From positions 33,330-97,329 of the forward strand of contig CAVXDY010000001.1 in NCBI GenBank assembly GCA_963760715.1: DNA of 64,000 nucleotides, read 5' to 3'. Shown one piece after another: positions 43,877 to 51,996 of this stretch. Within the stretch, counting starts at the first letter, position 1. The number at the start of each line of letters is the position of its first letter. The DNA comes from CAVXDY01 sp963760715 (GTDB lineage Bacteria; Actinomycetota; Thermoleophilia; Miltoncostaeales; Miltoncostaeaceae). Made by a program: the position numbers and the translations under genes. The notes beneath the pieces are model-generated. The model saw only the letters and a list, made by a program, of their open reading frames with translations. It searched no databases and was not told the DNA's origin.

Positions 43877-44850
43877 GCGACCCCGCCATCAGCGTGATCA
43901 TGCCCTGCGACGACGACCCGGAGACGGTGCGCGACGTGCTGCGCCACTACGCGGTCCAGACGGCCCTCGCGCGCGCCGAGCTGGTGCTGGTGAGCCCGGC
44001 GCCCGACGCCCTGCCGCGCGATCCCGCGTCCTACGGCGGCTTCGCGTCGGTCCAGATCGTGCCCAGCCCGCCCCTGGTCCCCACCATCTGGCAGGCGCGC
44101 GCCGAGGGCGTTCGCGCCGCGCGCGCGCCGGTGGTGCTGTTCGCCGAGACCCACTCCTACCCGCATCCGCGGACCCTGGAGGCCCTGATCGACGCCCACG
44201 AGGGTCCCTGGGCGGGCGTGGGGATGTCGATGGGCAACGCCAACCCGGGCATGGTGAGCTGGTCGAACGTCCTGATGGACTACGGCCCCTGGATCTACCG
44301 GGCCGAGGAGGGCGACGTCCGTGCCCTGCCCTCGGCGAACGCCTCCTACAAGCGGGACGCGCTGCTGGCGTTCGGCGACGATCTGGGCTCGGTGCTGGAG
44401 TTCAGCTTCGGGCTCAGCGAGCGGCTGCGCGCGCGCGGCGAGCGCCTGAGCTTCGCGGCCGGGGCGCGGACGCTGCACCTGAACGTCACCTCCACGGTGC
44501 CGTGGCTGCGGGAGCGCGTGGCCGGCGGGCGCGGCTTCGCGGGCATGCGCGCGCGCGGCTGGAGCCGCCCCCGGCGGGCGCTCTACGCGCTGTCGTCGCC
44601 GCTGATCCCGGTCGTGCGCCTGAAGCGCATCCTGGGCGAGATGCGCCGCGCGGGCATCTCCCACGAGCTGATGCCGCGGATCCTGCCGGCCCTCGTCGTG
44701 AGCCTGGTCGCGAGCGCGGCGGGCGAGGCGATCGGCTACGTCGCCGGGGTCGGCGACAGCCGTCGCGTGGTGACGCGGATGGAGGTCCTGAAGTACCGCT
44801 ACACGCGCCCGGGCGAGGTCCCGGTCTCGCCGGCGCTGCACGAGCGGTGA
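43873..44850 (+). CDS. glycosyltransferase-like protein (GT2/GT-A fold), paralog 1
   Basis: A 325-residue protein opening with the GT-A strand ISVIMPCDDDPETVRDVLRH. Instead of a canonical DXD it carries VVLFAETHSYPHPRTLEALI near residue 90, followed by MSMGNANPGMVSWSNVLMDY and ALPSANASYKRDALLAF, the acceptor-side helix pattern of GT2 enzymes. A hydrophobic C-terminal segment (ILPALVVSLVASAAGEAIGY) may attach it to the membrane. Sugar donor unknown. It is a tandem duplicate of the next gene. Confidence 0.75.
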   Translation: MSDPAISVIMPCDDDPETVRDVLRHYAVQTALARAELVLVSPAPDALPRDPASYGGFASVQIVPSPPLVPTIWQARAEGVRAARAPVVLFAETHSYPHPRTLEALIDAHEGPWAGVGMSMGNANPGMVSWSNVLMDYGPWIYRAEEGDVRALPSANASYKRDALLAFGDDLGSVLEFSFGLSERLRARGERLSFAAGARTLHLNVTSTVPWLRERVAGGRGFAGMRARGWSRPRRALYALSSPLIPVVRLKRILGEMRRAGISHELMPRILPALVVSLVASAAGEAIGYVAGVGDSRRVVTRMEVLKYRYTRPGEVPVSPALHER

Positions 44851-45836
44851 CCTCCGCCGCGTCGCCGAACGGCCCGGCCATCACCGTCGTCCTCCCCTGC
44901 GACGAGCGTTTCGCGACGATCGCCGACGTGCTCGGCCACGTCCGGGCGCAGACCGTCCGGGCCGCCGTCGAGGTGGTGGTGGTGACCCCCGCCGGCCGGG
45001 CGCCGGCGATCCCGCCGGAGGCCGTCTCGCCCTTCCACTCGGTGCAGGTGATCAGCCATGGCGCCACCTTCGGCACCGCCCGCGCCGAGGGGGTGCGCCG
45101 GGCGCACGCGCCGATCGTGCTCGTGGGCGAGACCCACTCCTACCCCCACCCCACGGCGCTGGAGACGCTGATCGAGGCCCACCGGGGACCGTGGGCGGGG
45201 GTGATGATGGGCATGGAGAACGCCAACCCCGGCCCGCTCAGCTGGGCCAACCTCGCGATGGACTACGGCACCTGGGTGGGCGGTGCGCCGCGCGTCACGA
45301 GCTGGGTGCCGACCCACAACACCGCCTTCAAGCGCGAGGCGCTGCTCGCGCTGGACGATCGCCTCGACGGGCTCCTCGACCTCGGCAGCAACGCCCTCTC
45401 CCCCGAGCTGAGCGCCCGGGGCCACCGGCTGCGCTTCGAGCCGGGCGCCGAGACGCTCCACATCAACGTCTCGTCCTACCGGTCCTGCGCCCACCACCGG
45501 CTGGTGGGCGGCCGGATGTACGCCGGCCGGCGCTCGAGGTCGTGGAGCGCGGCCCGGCGGGCTCTCTACGTGGCCGGGTCCCCGCTCCTGCCGCTCGTGC
45601 GGCTGCCCCGCGTGCTGCGCGACCTGCGCCGCGCCCGCATGGCGCCCGGCGAGCTGCGGCGCACGGTGCCCTCCCTGCTGTTCAGCCTGGTGTTCAGCGC
45701 GGCCGGCGAGGCGGCCGGCTACGCCTTCGGCCCCGGCCCGGCGCGACCGGAGCTGGTCGCCGACGTCGAGATCCACCGCGACCACCACACCCGCGCCGGC
45801 GACCTCCCGGTGCCCCTCTCGCGCCACGCGCCGTGA
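44847..45836 (+). CDS. glycosyltransferase-like protein (GT2/GT-A fold), paralog 2
   Basis: A 329-residue paralog of the preceding protein: ITVVLPCDERFATIADVLGH, IVLVGETHSYPHPTALETLI, MMGMENANPGPLSWANLAMD and VPTHNTAFKREALLAL occur in the same order and spacing, and the membrane-like tail is kept (SLLFSLVFSAAGEAAGYAFG). The shared ETHSYPHP motif occupies the DXD position. GTG overlaps the upstream stop. Confidence 0.75.
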   Translation: MTSAASPNGPAITVVLPCDERFATIADVLGHVRAQTVRAAVEVVVVTPAGRAPAIPPEAVSPFHSVQVISHGATFGTARAEGVRRAHAPIVLVGETHSYPHPTALETLIEAHRGPWAGVMMGMENANPGPLSWANLAMDYGTWVGGAPRVTSWVPTHNTAFKREALLALDDRLDGLLDLGSNALSPELSARGHRLRFEPGAETLHINVSSYRSCAHHRLVGGRMYAGRRSRSWSAARRALYVAGSPLLPLVRLPRVLRDLRRARMAPGELRRTVPSLLFSLVFSAAGEAAGYAFGPGPARPELVADVEIHRDHHTRAGDLPVPLSRHAP

Positions 45837-46696
45837 GCGCCTGCACGGTCGTCGTGCCCACCCACCGCCGGCCGCGCGCGCTGGCCGCGTGCCTGGCCGG
45901 GCTGGCGGCGCAGGCGGACCCCCCGGCCGATCTCCAGGTGGTGGTGGTGGACGACGGGGGCGGGGTGCCGCTCGGGCCGGTCGTCGACGCCGTTGGCGAC
46001 CGCCTCGATGTGACCCTGATGACCCAGGCCAACGCCGGCCCGGCGGCGGCGCGCAACGCCGGGGCCGGGCGGGCGCGGGGCGCGCTGCTGGCGTTCACCG
46101 ACGACGACTGCGTCCCGCGCCCCGACTGGCTTCGCACCCTCCTGGATCTCGCCGGCCGCCACCCGGGCGCCGCGGTCTCCGGGCGGACCGTCAACGCCCT
46201 GGGCGACAACCCCTACTCGGCGGCGGCCCAGCTCGTGATCGACGTCGGCTACGAGCAGACCGGCTACGGCAGCCGCGGGGTCCCGTTCTTCACCACCAAC
46301 AACCTGCTGGTCCCGGCGGAGGCCTTCCGGGCCCTGGGCGGGTTCGACACCGGCTTCCGCACCGCCGAGGACCGCGACTTCTGCGCCCGCTGGGCGGCGA
46401 GCGGGCGGCGCTTCGAGCACGCGCGCGAGGCCGTGGTCGACCACGCCCATGCCCTCGGCCTGTGGGGCTTCGTGCGGCTCCACTACGAGTACGGCCGCGG
46501 CGCCCGCCGGTTCCACCGCGCCCAGGCGTCGCGGGGCGGGCGGGTGGCCGTGGAGCCCGGCTACTACCTGGCGCTCGCGCGCCGGCCCCTCCACGAGCCT
46601 CCCCGGCGGCGGGCCGGCCTGGCGGGCCTGCTGGCCGCGTGGCTGCTCGCGACCACCGCCGGCTTCGCCCGGGAGCTGGCGGGCGAATGGCGGTGA
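45833..46696 (+). CDS. family 2 glycosyltransferase
   Basis: A 287-residue GT2 enzyme: CTVVVPTHRRPRALAACLAG, VVVVDDGGGVPLG, NAGPAAARNAGAGRARG and LLAFTDDDCVPRPDWLRTLL with a clear TDDD metal motif, then GGFDTGFRTAEDRDFCARW carrying the ED acceptor-base motif. A C-terminal hydrophobic helix (LAGLLAAWLLATTAGFA) suggests membrane association. Cytoplasmic transfer onto a lipid-linked glycan is the likely role. GTGA overlap with the upstream gene. Confidence 0.87.
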   Translation: MSACTVVVPTHRRPRALAACLAGLAAQADPPADLQVVVVDDGGGVPLGPVVDAVGDRLDVTLMTQANAGPAAARNAGAGRARGALLAFTDDDCVPRPDWLRTLLDLAGRHPGAAVSGRTVNALGDNPYSAAAQLVIDVGYEQTGYGSRGVPFFTTNNLLVPAEAFRALGGFDTGFRTAEDRDFCARWAASGRRFEHAREAVVDHAHALGLWGFVRLHYEYGRGARRFHRAQASRGGRVAVEPGYYLALARRPLHEPPRRRAGLAGLLAAWLLATTAGFARELAGEWR

Positions 46697-47793
46697 GCGG
46701 CGTGGACGTCCTCCACGTGCTCTGGTCGGGACGGATCGGCGGCATCGAGCGCCAGGTGGCCACGATGCTGCGGCACGCCGACCGGCGCGGCGGGCTTCGG
46801 CACCGGGCGTGCCTTCTGGACGGCGCCGGGGTGGTGGGCGACGCCCTGGTGGCCGAGGGTCGCGCGGTGCGCCTGGGGATGCGGGCGGGATGGGATCCGG
46901 AGGGGCTCGCACGCCTGGCGCGGCTCGCCCGGCGGCTGCGGCCCGGGGCGGTGCACCTGCACACCCACGCCGTGGCGGCGCACGTCGTGCTGGGCGCGGC
47001 GCTGCCGCGCGCGCTGACCGTCTACACCGAGCACTCCCCGCGCGTCCTCACCCGCGACGGCAAGTTCCGGGCGCTGTACCGGCTGCTGCACGCGCGGAAC
47101 GCGCGGCTGGTGGCCCTCTCCCCCGCCATGGCCGCCGCGATGATCGCCCAGGGCGCCTCGCCCGGCGCCATCACGATCGTTCCCAACTCGGTGGACGTGC
47201 CCCTGGCGCCCGAGTCCGCGAACGGCCGGGCGGCCGATGGCACCGTGGGCGTCGTCGCCCGCCTCGCGCCCCAGAAGCGCATCGACCTGCTGCTCGACGT
47301 GGTCGACCGCCTGCGCCGGGAGGGAACCGCGTGCCGCGGCCTGGTGGTGGGCGGAGGCGCCCTCGCCGGCGACCTCGCCCGGCGGCGGGCGGCGCTGGGC
47401 CTGGAGGACGCGGTCGACCTGGCGGGGGAGCAGGAGGACGTGGTGCCGTGGCTCGACCGCATGGACGTCTTCCTCATGACCTCCGCGTTCGAGCCGTTCG
47501 GCATCGCCGCCCTGGAGGCCATGGCCCGGGGGGTGCCCGTGGTGGCGATGCCGTGCCCCGGCGGCCTCGGCGAGCTGGCGGCCGGGGGCGGGCGCCTCCT
47601 GCCCGACCGCTCCGTGGCGACGGCGGCCGGCGCCGTGGCGCAGCTGCTCGCGTCGCCCGGGGAGCGGAGCCTGGCCCGCGCCCGCGGGCGGGTCGTGGTG
47701 GGCCGGCACGGCCCCGGGCCGGTGCTGGCCCGTCTGGAGGCGGTCTACGCGGCCGGGGGGCTCACGACGCCAGCCAGCCGACCAGGAGCGTGA
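46687..47793 (+). CDS. family 4 glycosyltransferase (GT-B fold)
   Basis: A 368-residue GT4 enzyme. N-terminal domain: VLHVLWSGRIGGIERQVATM and VHLHTHAVAAHVVLG; C-terminal domain: GVVARLAPQKRIDLLLDVVD, LAGEQEDVVPWLDRMDVFL, SAFEPFGIAALEAMARGVPV with the EX7E nucleotide-sugar motif. Start ATG 46687 lies 10 bp inside the previous gene; GTG 46693 would form the usual GTGA junction. The 3' end overlaps the convergent flippase gene by 32 bp. Confidence 0.9.
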   Translation: MAVSGVDVLHVLWSGRIGGIERQVATMLRHADRRGGLRHRACLLDGAGVVGDALVAEGRAVRLGMRAGWDPEGLARLARLARRLRPGAVHLHTHAVAAHVVLGAALPRALTVYTEHSPRVLTRDGKFRALYRLLHARNARLVALSPAMAAAMIAQGASPGAITIVPNSVDVPLAPESANGRAADGTVGVVARLAPQKRIDLLLDVVDRLRREGTACRGLVVGGGALAGDLARRRAALGLEDAVDLAGEQEDVVPWLDRMDVFLMTSAFEPFGIAALEAMARGVPVVAMPCPGGLGELAAGGGRLLPDRSVATAAGAVAQLLASPGERSLARARGRVVVGRHGPGPVLARLEAVYAAGGLTTPASRPGA

Positions 47794-49081
47794 GGGCCGA
47801 GGCGGCCCCGGCGATCAGCGGGAGCTTCGGCCCCACATAGCCGCGCACCAGGAGGGCGAGCAGGGTGACGTTGGCGACGGTCCCGGCGAGGAGGGCGGCG
47901 GCGGCCCCCACGGCCCCCCACTCGGGCACGGCGATCAGCGCGACCAGCACGAACACCACCGACGCCACCGCCGCCGCCCGCAGGCGCTTCTCCGGGCGCA
48001 GGCGCAGGTCCGCCGCCTGCCCGGCGAGGGCCGCGAGCGGCGCGAAGGGCAGCAGGGCCATGGCCACCGCGAAGGCCGGCGCGGCGCCCCGGAACTCCTC
48101 CCCCACCACGCGCGGCACCAGCCACTCCATGGCGAGCGCCAGGATCACCGTGGCCGGGGCGATCACCAGCGTCACCGTGCGCGCCAGCAGGCGGGCGTGC
48201 TCCTCCACCCCCACCGGGTCCTCCGCCGCCCGCGCCGCGAGCGAGGGCAGCTGGACCGTGAACATCTGGTTGATCGCGTAGCCGCCGGCCAGCGCCGCGC
48301 CCACGGCCAGGCCCGCGAACCCGGCCTGCACCTGCGAGCCGTTCAGGAGGACGACCGCGATCACGCTGCCGCGGGCCATCACCATCGCCAGGATCCCGGT
48401 CGCCGCGAGGGTCGCCCCGAAACGCAGGGCGCCGGGCGGGATCGGCGCCCCCGACGGGGCGCGGATGATCGGCAGGGCGATCGCGAAGCCCGCCACCAGG
48501 GCGGCGCACCCCGATCCGATCGGGAGGGCGGCGACCGCCCCTCCGGGCCCGAACGCGTCGCTGAGCGAGATGGCGGCCAGCAGCAGGACGAGGTTCTGCA
48601 GCGGCCAGCGGAAGCTCCAGACGGCGGTGCGCCCGAGCGCGAGCGCGCCCTGGGCGAGAAGGGTCGCGGTGCTGTCGAGCGCGATGGCCAGCACGACGGC
48701 GACCGCGAACCCGGGCGAGGCGACGTCGGGCGCCACGACGCACGCGATCACGGCGGCCGTGGCGGCGCCCGCCAGGCCGAGGCCGCGCCAGGCGGCCATC
48801 CTGCCCAGCAGGCTCCGGGCCACGGCCGCGCGCTCGTGCCCCGCCGAGGCGGGGACGAAGCGGGACAGCATCCCCGGCCCCCCGAGCGAGAGCGACGCCC
48901 CGCCGATCTGCACCAGCGCGAGGGCGATGGCGAACTGCCCGTATCCGGAGGCCCCCAGGCTGCGGGGCAGCAGGGTGAGCAGCAGAACGAGGGTGACGAT
49001 CTCCGCGGCCTTCCCGACCACGCTCATGCCCACGGGGGAGCTCACCCGCACGGAGAGGCGCAGCGTGGCCGAGGACAGCAC
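47762..49081 (-). CDS. polysaccharide flippase (Wzx/MVF-like)
   Basis: A 439-residue membrane protein with about 12-14 hydrophobic segments and the pattern GKAAEIVTLVLLLTLLPRSL followed by GASGYGQFAIALALVQIGG, the opening of O-antigen/teichuronic-type flippases. A mid-protein loop NQMFTVQLPSLAARAAEDP and late LAGQAADLRLRPEKRLRAAA fit the MATE/Wzx two-bundle layout. It would move lipid-linked glycans made by the neighbouring transferases across the membrane. GTG start 2 bp after the GT2 stop. Confidence 0.85.
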   Translation of the reverse strand: MLSSATLRLSVRVSSPVGMSVVGKAAEIVTLVLLLTLLPRSLGASGYGQFAIALALVQIGGASLSLGGPGMLSRFVPASAGHERAAVARSLLGRMAAWRGLGLAGAATAAVIACVVAPDVASPGFAVAVVLAIALDSTATLLAQGALALGRTAVWSFRWPLQNLVLLLAAISLSDAFGPGGAVAALPIGSGCAALVAGFAIALPIIRAPSGAPIPPGALRFGATLAATGILAMVMARGSVIAVVLLNGSQVQAGFAGLAVGAALAGGYAINQMFTVQLPSLAARAAEDPVGVEEHARLLARTVTLVIAPATVILALAMEWLVPRVVGEEFRGAAPAFAVAMALLPFAPLAALAGQAADLRLRPEKRLRAAAVASVVFVLVALIAVPEWGAVGAAAALLAGTVANVTLLALLVRGYVGPKLPLIAGAASALTLLVGWLAS

Positions 49082-49083
49082 CG

Positions 49084-50007
49084 TCAGCCCCCGGCCCGGC
49101 CGCGGCGGCGCTCGAGCGCGTGGGCGCCGAGCCCCACGGGCACGGCGGCCACCGCCGTCAGGTGGTGGACGACGTGCAGCCCCACGCCCGCGGCCGCCTC
49201 CAGCGGGCCCCGCCGGCGCCACAGGAGCCCGTAGAAGTCGCGGTTCAGGACCACCAGGGCGCCCACGCAGGCGGCCGCGGCGGCCGGGCGGCGGGCGGCC
49301 AGGAAGCCGGCCGCGCCCAGGCAGGCGAGAGCGCTCATCCGGTGGCGGCGGCCCAGGTTCAGCGACCCGCCCACCGCCCGCCGGCGCGCCATCAGCTGCA
49401 CCCAGGGCCGCCCCCGGTGCAGGAGGTCGGTGGCCACCATGCCGCGCAGGCTCCAGCGCTTCAGGTGGGTGCCCAGCACCCTCGGATCGAGCCGGATGCG
49501 GCCGCCGGCGTCCACCAGCCGCAGGCCGAGGTCGATGTCCTCGATCGAGGGCCGCCCGAAGCGCTCGGCGTCGAAGCCGCCCACGGCGAGGAACGCGTCG
49601 CGCCGCACGGCCCCCAGCCCGGCCCAGAAGGTGTCGGCCGGGCCCGCGCCGCCCTGGTGCACGTGGTGGTGCAGCAGGTTGCGGAAGCGGGAGACGACGC
49701 CGGCCGCGGCCGGGTCGGCGTCGTAGGAGCCGAAGACGGCCACCAGACCGGGCTCGGCGGCGAAGGCCTCGCGGATGAGCCCCAGGGCGTCCGGATGCAC
49801 CACCACGTCGGCGTCCACGAACACCAGCAGGTCACCCGCCGCGAGGCCGGCGGCCAGGTTGCGCGCCCGCGCGGGGCCGGAGCGGTGCGGCTCGCGCACC
49901 ACCAGGAGCTCGTCGGGTGGAGCGTGGGAGGCGCCGATCGCCGACAGGCAGCGGCCGAGCGTGGGCGGATCGTCGGTGGCCGGCACGATGACGGTGAGAC
50001 CGGTCAT
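49084..50007 (-). CDS. family 2 glycosyltransferase with C-terminal membrane helices
   Basis: A 307-residue GT2: LTVIVPATDDPPTLGRCLSA, RNLAAGLAAGDLLVFVDADV with the VDAD metal motif, FWAGLGAVRRDAFLAVGGFD and FGRPSIEDIDLGLRLVDAGG (ED motif). Hydrophobic stretches after residue 230 probably anchor it. ATG 50007 overlaps the stop of the GT39-like gene (ATGA). Second gene of the minus-strand glycan operon. Confidence 0.87.
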   Translation of the reverse strand: MTGLTVIVPATDDPPTLGRCLSAIGASHAPPDELLVVREPHRSGPARARNLAAGLAAGDLLVFVDADVVVHPDALGLIREAFAAEPGLVAVFGSYDADPAAAGVVSRFRNLLHHHVHQGGAGPADTFWAGLGAVRRDAFLAVGGFDAERFGRPSIEDIDLGLRLVDAGGRIRLDPRVLGTHLKRWSLRGMVATDLLHRGRPWVQLMARRRAVGGSLNLGRRHRMSALACLGAAGFLAARRPAAAAACVGALVVLNRDFYGLLWRRRGPLEAAAGVGLHVVHHLTAVAAVPVGLGAHALERRRGRAGG

Positions 50008-51617
50008 CTCATGTCCACCAGCACGGCGTACGCCTGGGTGGCGTGCACCTCGTCCAGGCGCGGGCCGAAGCGGGTCGCGCGCTCGACGATCATCCGCCCC
50101 ACGTCGGTCCCGTCGTCGCGGACCGGCTGGGACACCACGAGCCAGACCCGCCCGGACCCGCGCAGGCGGTCGATGTCGCGGGCCTGCGCCGCGGGGTCGT
50201 CCGACCACCGCCCCACGACCACGCCGTCCCCGGACGCGAGGGCCGCCTGGGTGGGTCCGAACCCGGGCCGGGGCGGCGCGTCGCCCGGGATGCGCCGCAC
50301 GGCGATGCCGTCCCGCGGCCCGTAGTAGGCCATCGGGTACTGCGCCGGCGGATACAGGTAGATCGTGTCGCCGGGCTCGCGGTGGTCCGCGACGTACGCC
50401 ACCACGGGCGCCATCTCCACCTTCTCCAGGGGGGAGGCGACCAGGCGGACGGTGGCCCAGGCGGGCGCGGCCAGCAGCGCCACGGCGACCAGTCCGGCCG
50501 CGACCGGGGCCGCGCGCACCGGCAGGCGCGCGATGGCGCCGACGCCCGCCGCCGCGAGCAGGGCCGCCACGGGCACCAGGAACACACCGAAGCGCGGCTC
50601 GCCGATGGGGTACTGGCCCGCCATCACGGCGACCAGCAGGGCGGCCACCGGCAGGCCCAGAAGGCCCGCCGTGGTCCGTGCGCCGCGCATCCAGAGGCCG
50701 GCGACGCCCAGCAGCACCACGATCCCGGCCGGGATCACGATGCGCGGGGATACCCCGAGCGGGTCCTGAAGCAGGTCCACGAGGTCCGAGAGCACCCCCG
50801 GCAGGTCCGCCGCCGCGCGGGGGCCGTCCCCGGCGGCCAGCGTCCTCACCTCGCGCAGGTCACGCACGTGCACCAGGTAGAGCACCCCGAAGCTGGCGAG
50901 CCAGGCCGCTCCCACGACGCAGGCCGTGATCGTCTCGCGGCGGCTGCGCCCGAGCGCGGCCCGGGCGATGAGGGTCACCCCGAGCCCCGCCAGCAGGAAC
51001 GCCGCCGGGTCGGAGAACCAGATCGCCGCCGCCCCGCCCGCGCCCAGCGCGACGGCGACCCGCGCGGTGAGCGGCCGCTCCAGCGCCCACGCGCCCAGCA
51101 GCAGGACCGCCAGCGCGACGCAAAGGTCGAGCGAGTACTGCTTGGTCTCGGAGGCGTAGTAGACGAGGTGGTCCGACAGCGCGATCAGCCCGACGGCCAC
51201 CGGCACCTCCCAGGAACGCAGCAGGCGGCGGGCCACCAGCACCGCGAGGGGCAGGGCGGCCAGGCCCGCCAGCAGCGGCAGCAGCCGCAGCGACCACTCG
51301 GCGTCGCCGAAGAGCCCGATGGCCCCCTTCTCGGCCAGCAGGAACGGGATCGGGGCGCCCTGGGCGAAGTCGAGGGGCCGCAGGAGCCCGGCCGCCGAGC
51401 GCTCGTCCAGGTTGAGCCACAGCAGCGACTCGTCGAGCCAAAGCGACCGCCCCGACACGTACTGGACGAGCCGGGCCACCACGCCCACGGCCACGATCGC
51501 CCAGGCGACGGCGAGCGGCCACCACGGTTTCGGGTGCCAGCGTCCGCGGAGGCCCGCGCGCGCGGACGCGGGCTCCCGAGAGCCGGCATCCGGAAGAGGC
51601 GGTGCGTGCGAGGTCAC
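50004..51617 (-). CDS. ArnT/PMT-like (GT39-type) integral membrane glycosyltransferase
   Basis: A 537-residue protein with about 11 membrane helices and a C-terminal soluble domain of about 120 residues (VAYVADHREPGDTIYLYPPA onward). The first external loop has GRSLWLDESLLWLNLDERS, the paired-acid DE motif of dolichyl/undecaprenyl-phosphate-sugar-dependent GT-C transferases. It would use a lipid-linked sugar on the outer face of the membrane. GTG start, GGAG upstream. Confidence 0.83.
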   Translation of the reverse strand: MTSHAPPLPDAGSREPASARAGLRGRWHPKPWWPLAVAWAIVAVGVVARLVQYVSGRSLWLDESLLWLNLDERSAAGLLRPLDFAQGAPIPFLLAEKGAIGLFGDAEWSLRLLPLLAGLAALPLAVLVARRLLRSWEVPVAVGLIALSDHLVYYASETKQYSLDLCVALAVLLLGAWALERPLTARVAVALGAGGAAAIWFSDPAAFLLAGLGVTLIARAALGRSRRETITACVVGAAWLASFGVLYLVHVRDLREVRTLAAGDGPRAAADLPGVLSDLVDLLQDPLGVSPRIVIPAGIVVLLGVAGLWMRGARTTAGLLGLPVAALLVAVMAGQYPIGEPRFGVFLVPVAALLAAAGVGAIARLPVRAAPVAAGLVAVALLAAPAWATVRLVASPLEKVEMAPVVAYVADHREPGDTIYLYPPAQYPMAYYGPRDGIAVRRIPGDAPPRPGFGPTQAALASGDGVVVGRWSDDPAAQARDIDRLRGSGRVWLVVSQPVRDDGTDVGRMIVERATRFGPRLDEVHATQAYAVLVDMR

Positions 51618-51672
51618 GGGCTCCGGCGGCGACGGTAGCAGCGCGCCCGGAGCCCGACCGCCCCCCGGTGGT

Positions 51673-51951
51673 CTAGTTGGTGGCCGCTCCCCCGCGCAGG
51701 GCCGGCACCGACGGCCGCGGCGGCAGGTCGGGCACGGTCACGCCGGCCGACTCGCCCTCGTAGCCCAGGCGGTCCAGGTACTCCAGGTGCGCGGTCAGCT
51801 CGGCCTGGCGCGGGTGGTCGGGCGGGAGGGCGGCGGCGTAGGCCGCCACCCGGTCCCGGGCCTGGAAGGCGAAGTGGGGGGTCGCGGCGCCCACCAGCTG
51901 GGCCAGCTCATCCTCGTCGGGTACGGGGAGATCGTGCTGGAGGACCGACAC
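51673..51951 (-). CDS. small hypothetical protein
   Basis: A 92-residue soluble protein (SVLQHDLPVPDEDELAQLVG at the start, HPRQAELTAHLEYLDRLGYE in the middle) with a proline-rich end. No domain recognised. GTG start is set by TACCCT 6 nt upstream on the minus strand. It diverges from the UbiA gene with which it shares a 45-bp promoter region. Confidence 0.62.
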   Translation of the reverse strand: MSVLQHDLPVPDEDELAQLVGAATPHFAFQARDRVAAYAAALPPDHPRQAELTAHLEYLDRLGYEGESAGVTVPDLPPRPSVPALRGGAATN

Positions 51952-51957
51952 GACCCG

Positions 51958-51963
51958 AGGGTA
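51958..51963 (-). promoter_or_regulatory. -10 element TACCCT, leaderless arrangement
   Basis: Minus-strand TACCCT, CGGGTC, then GTG at 51951: a 6-nt gap. Paired back to back with the divergent TACGAT element. Confidence 0.45.
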
Positions 51964-51985
51964 CCAGCAGCCCCGACGACCGGTC

Positions 51986-51991
51986 TACGAT
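51986..51991 (+). promoter_or_regulatory. -10 element TACGAT, leaderless arrangement
   Basis: TACGAT, five bases, then ATG at 51997 of the UbiA gene. No ribosome binding site is present between them. Confidence 0.5.
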
Positions 51992-51996
51992 GGTCC

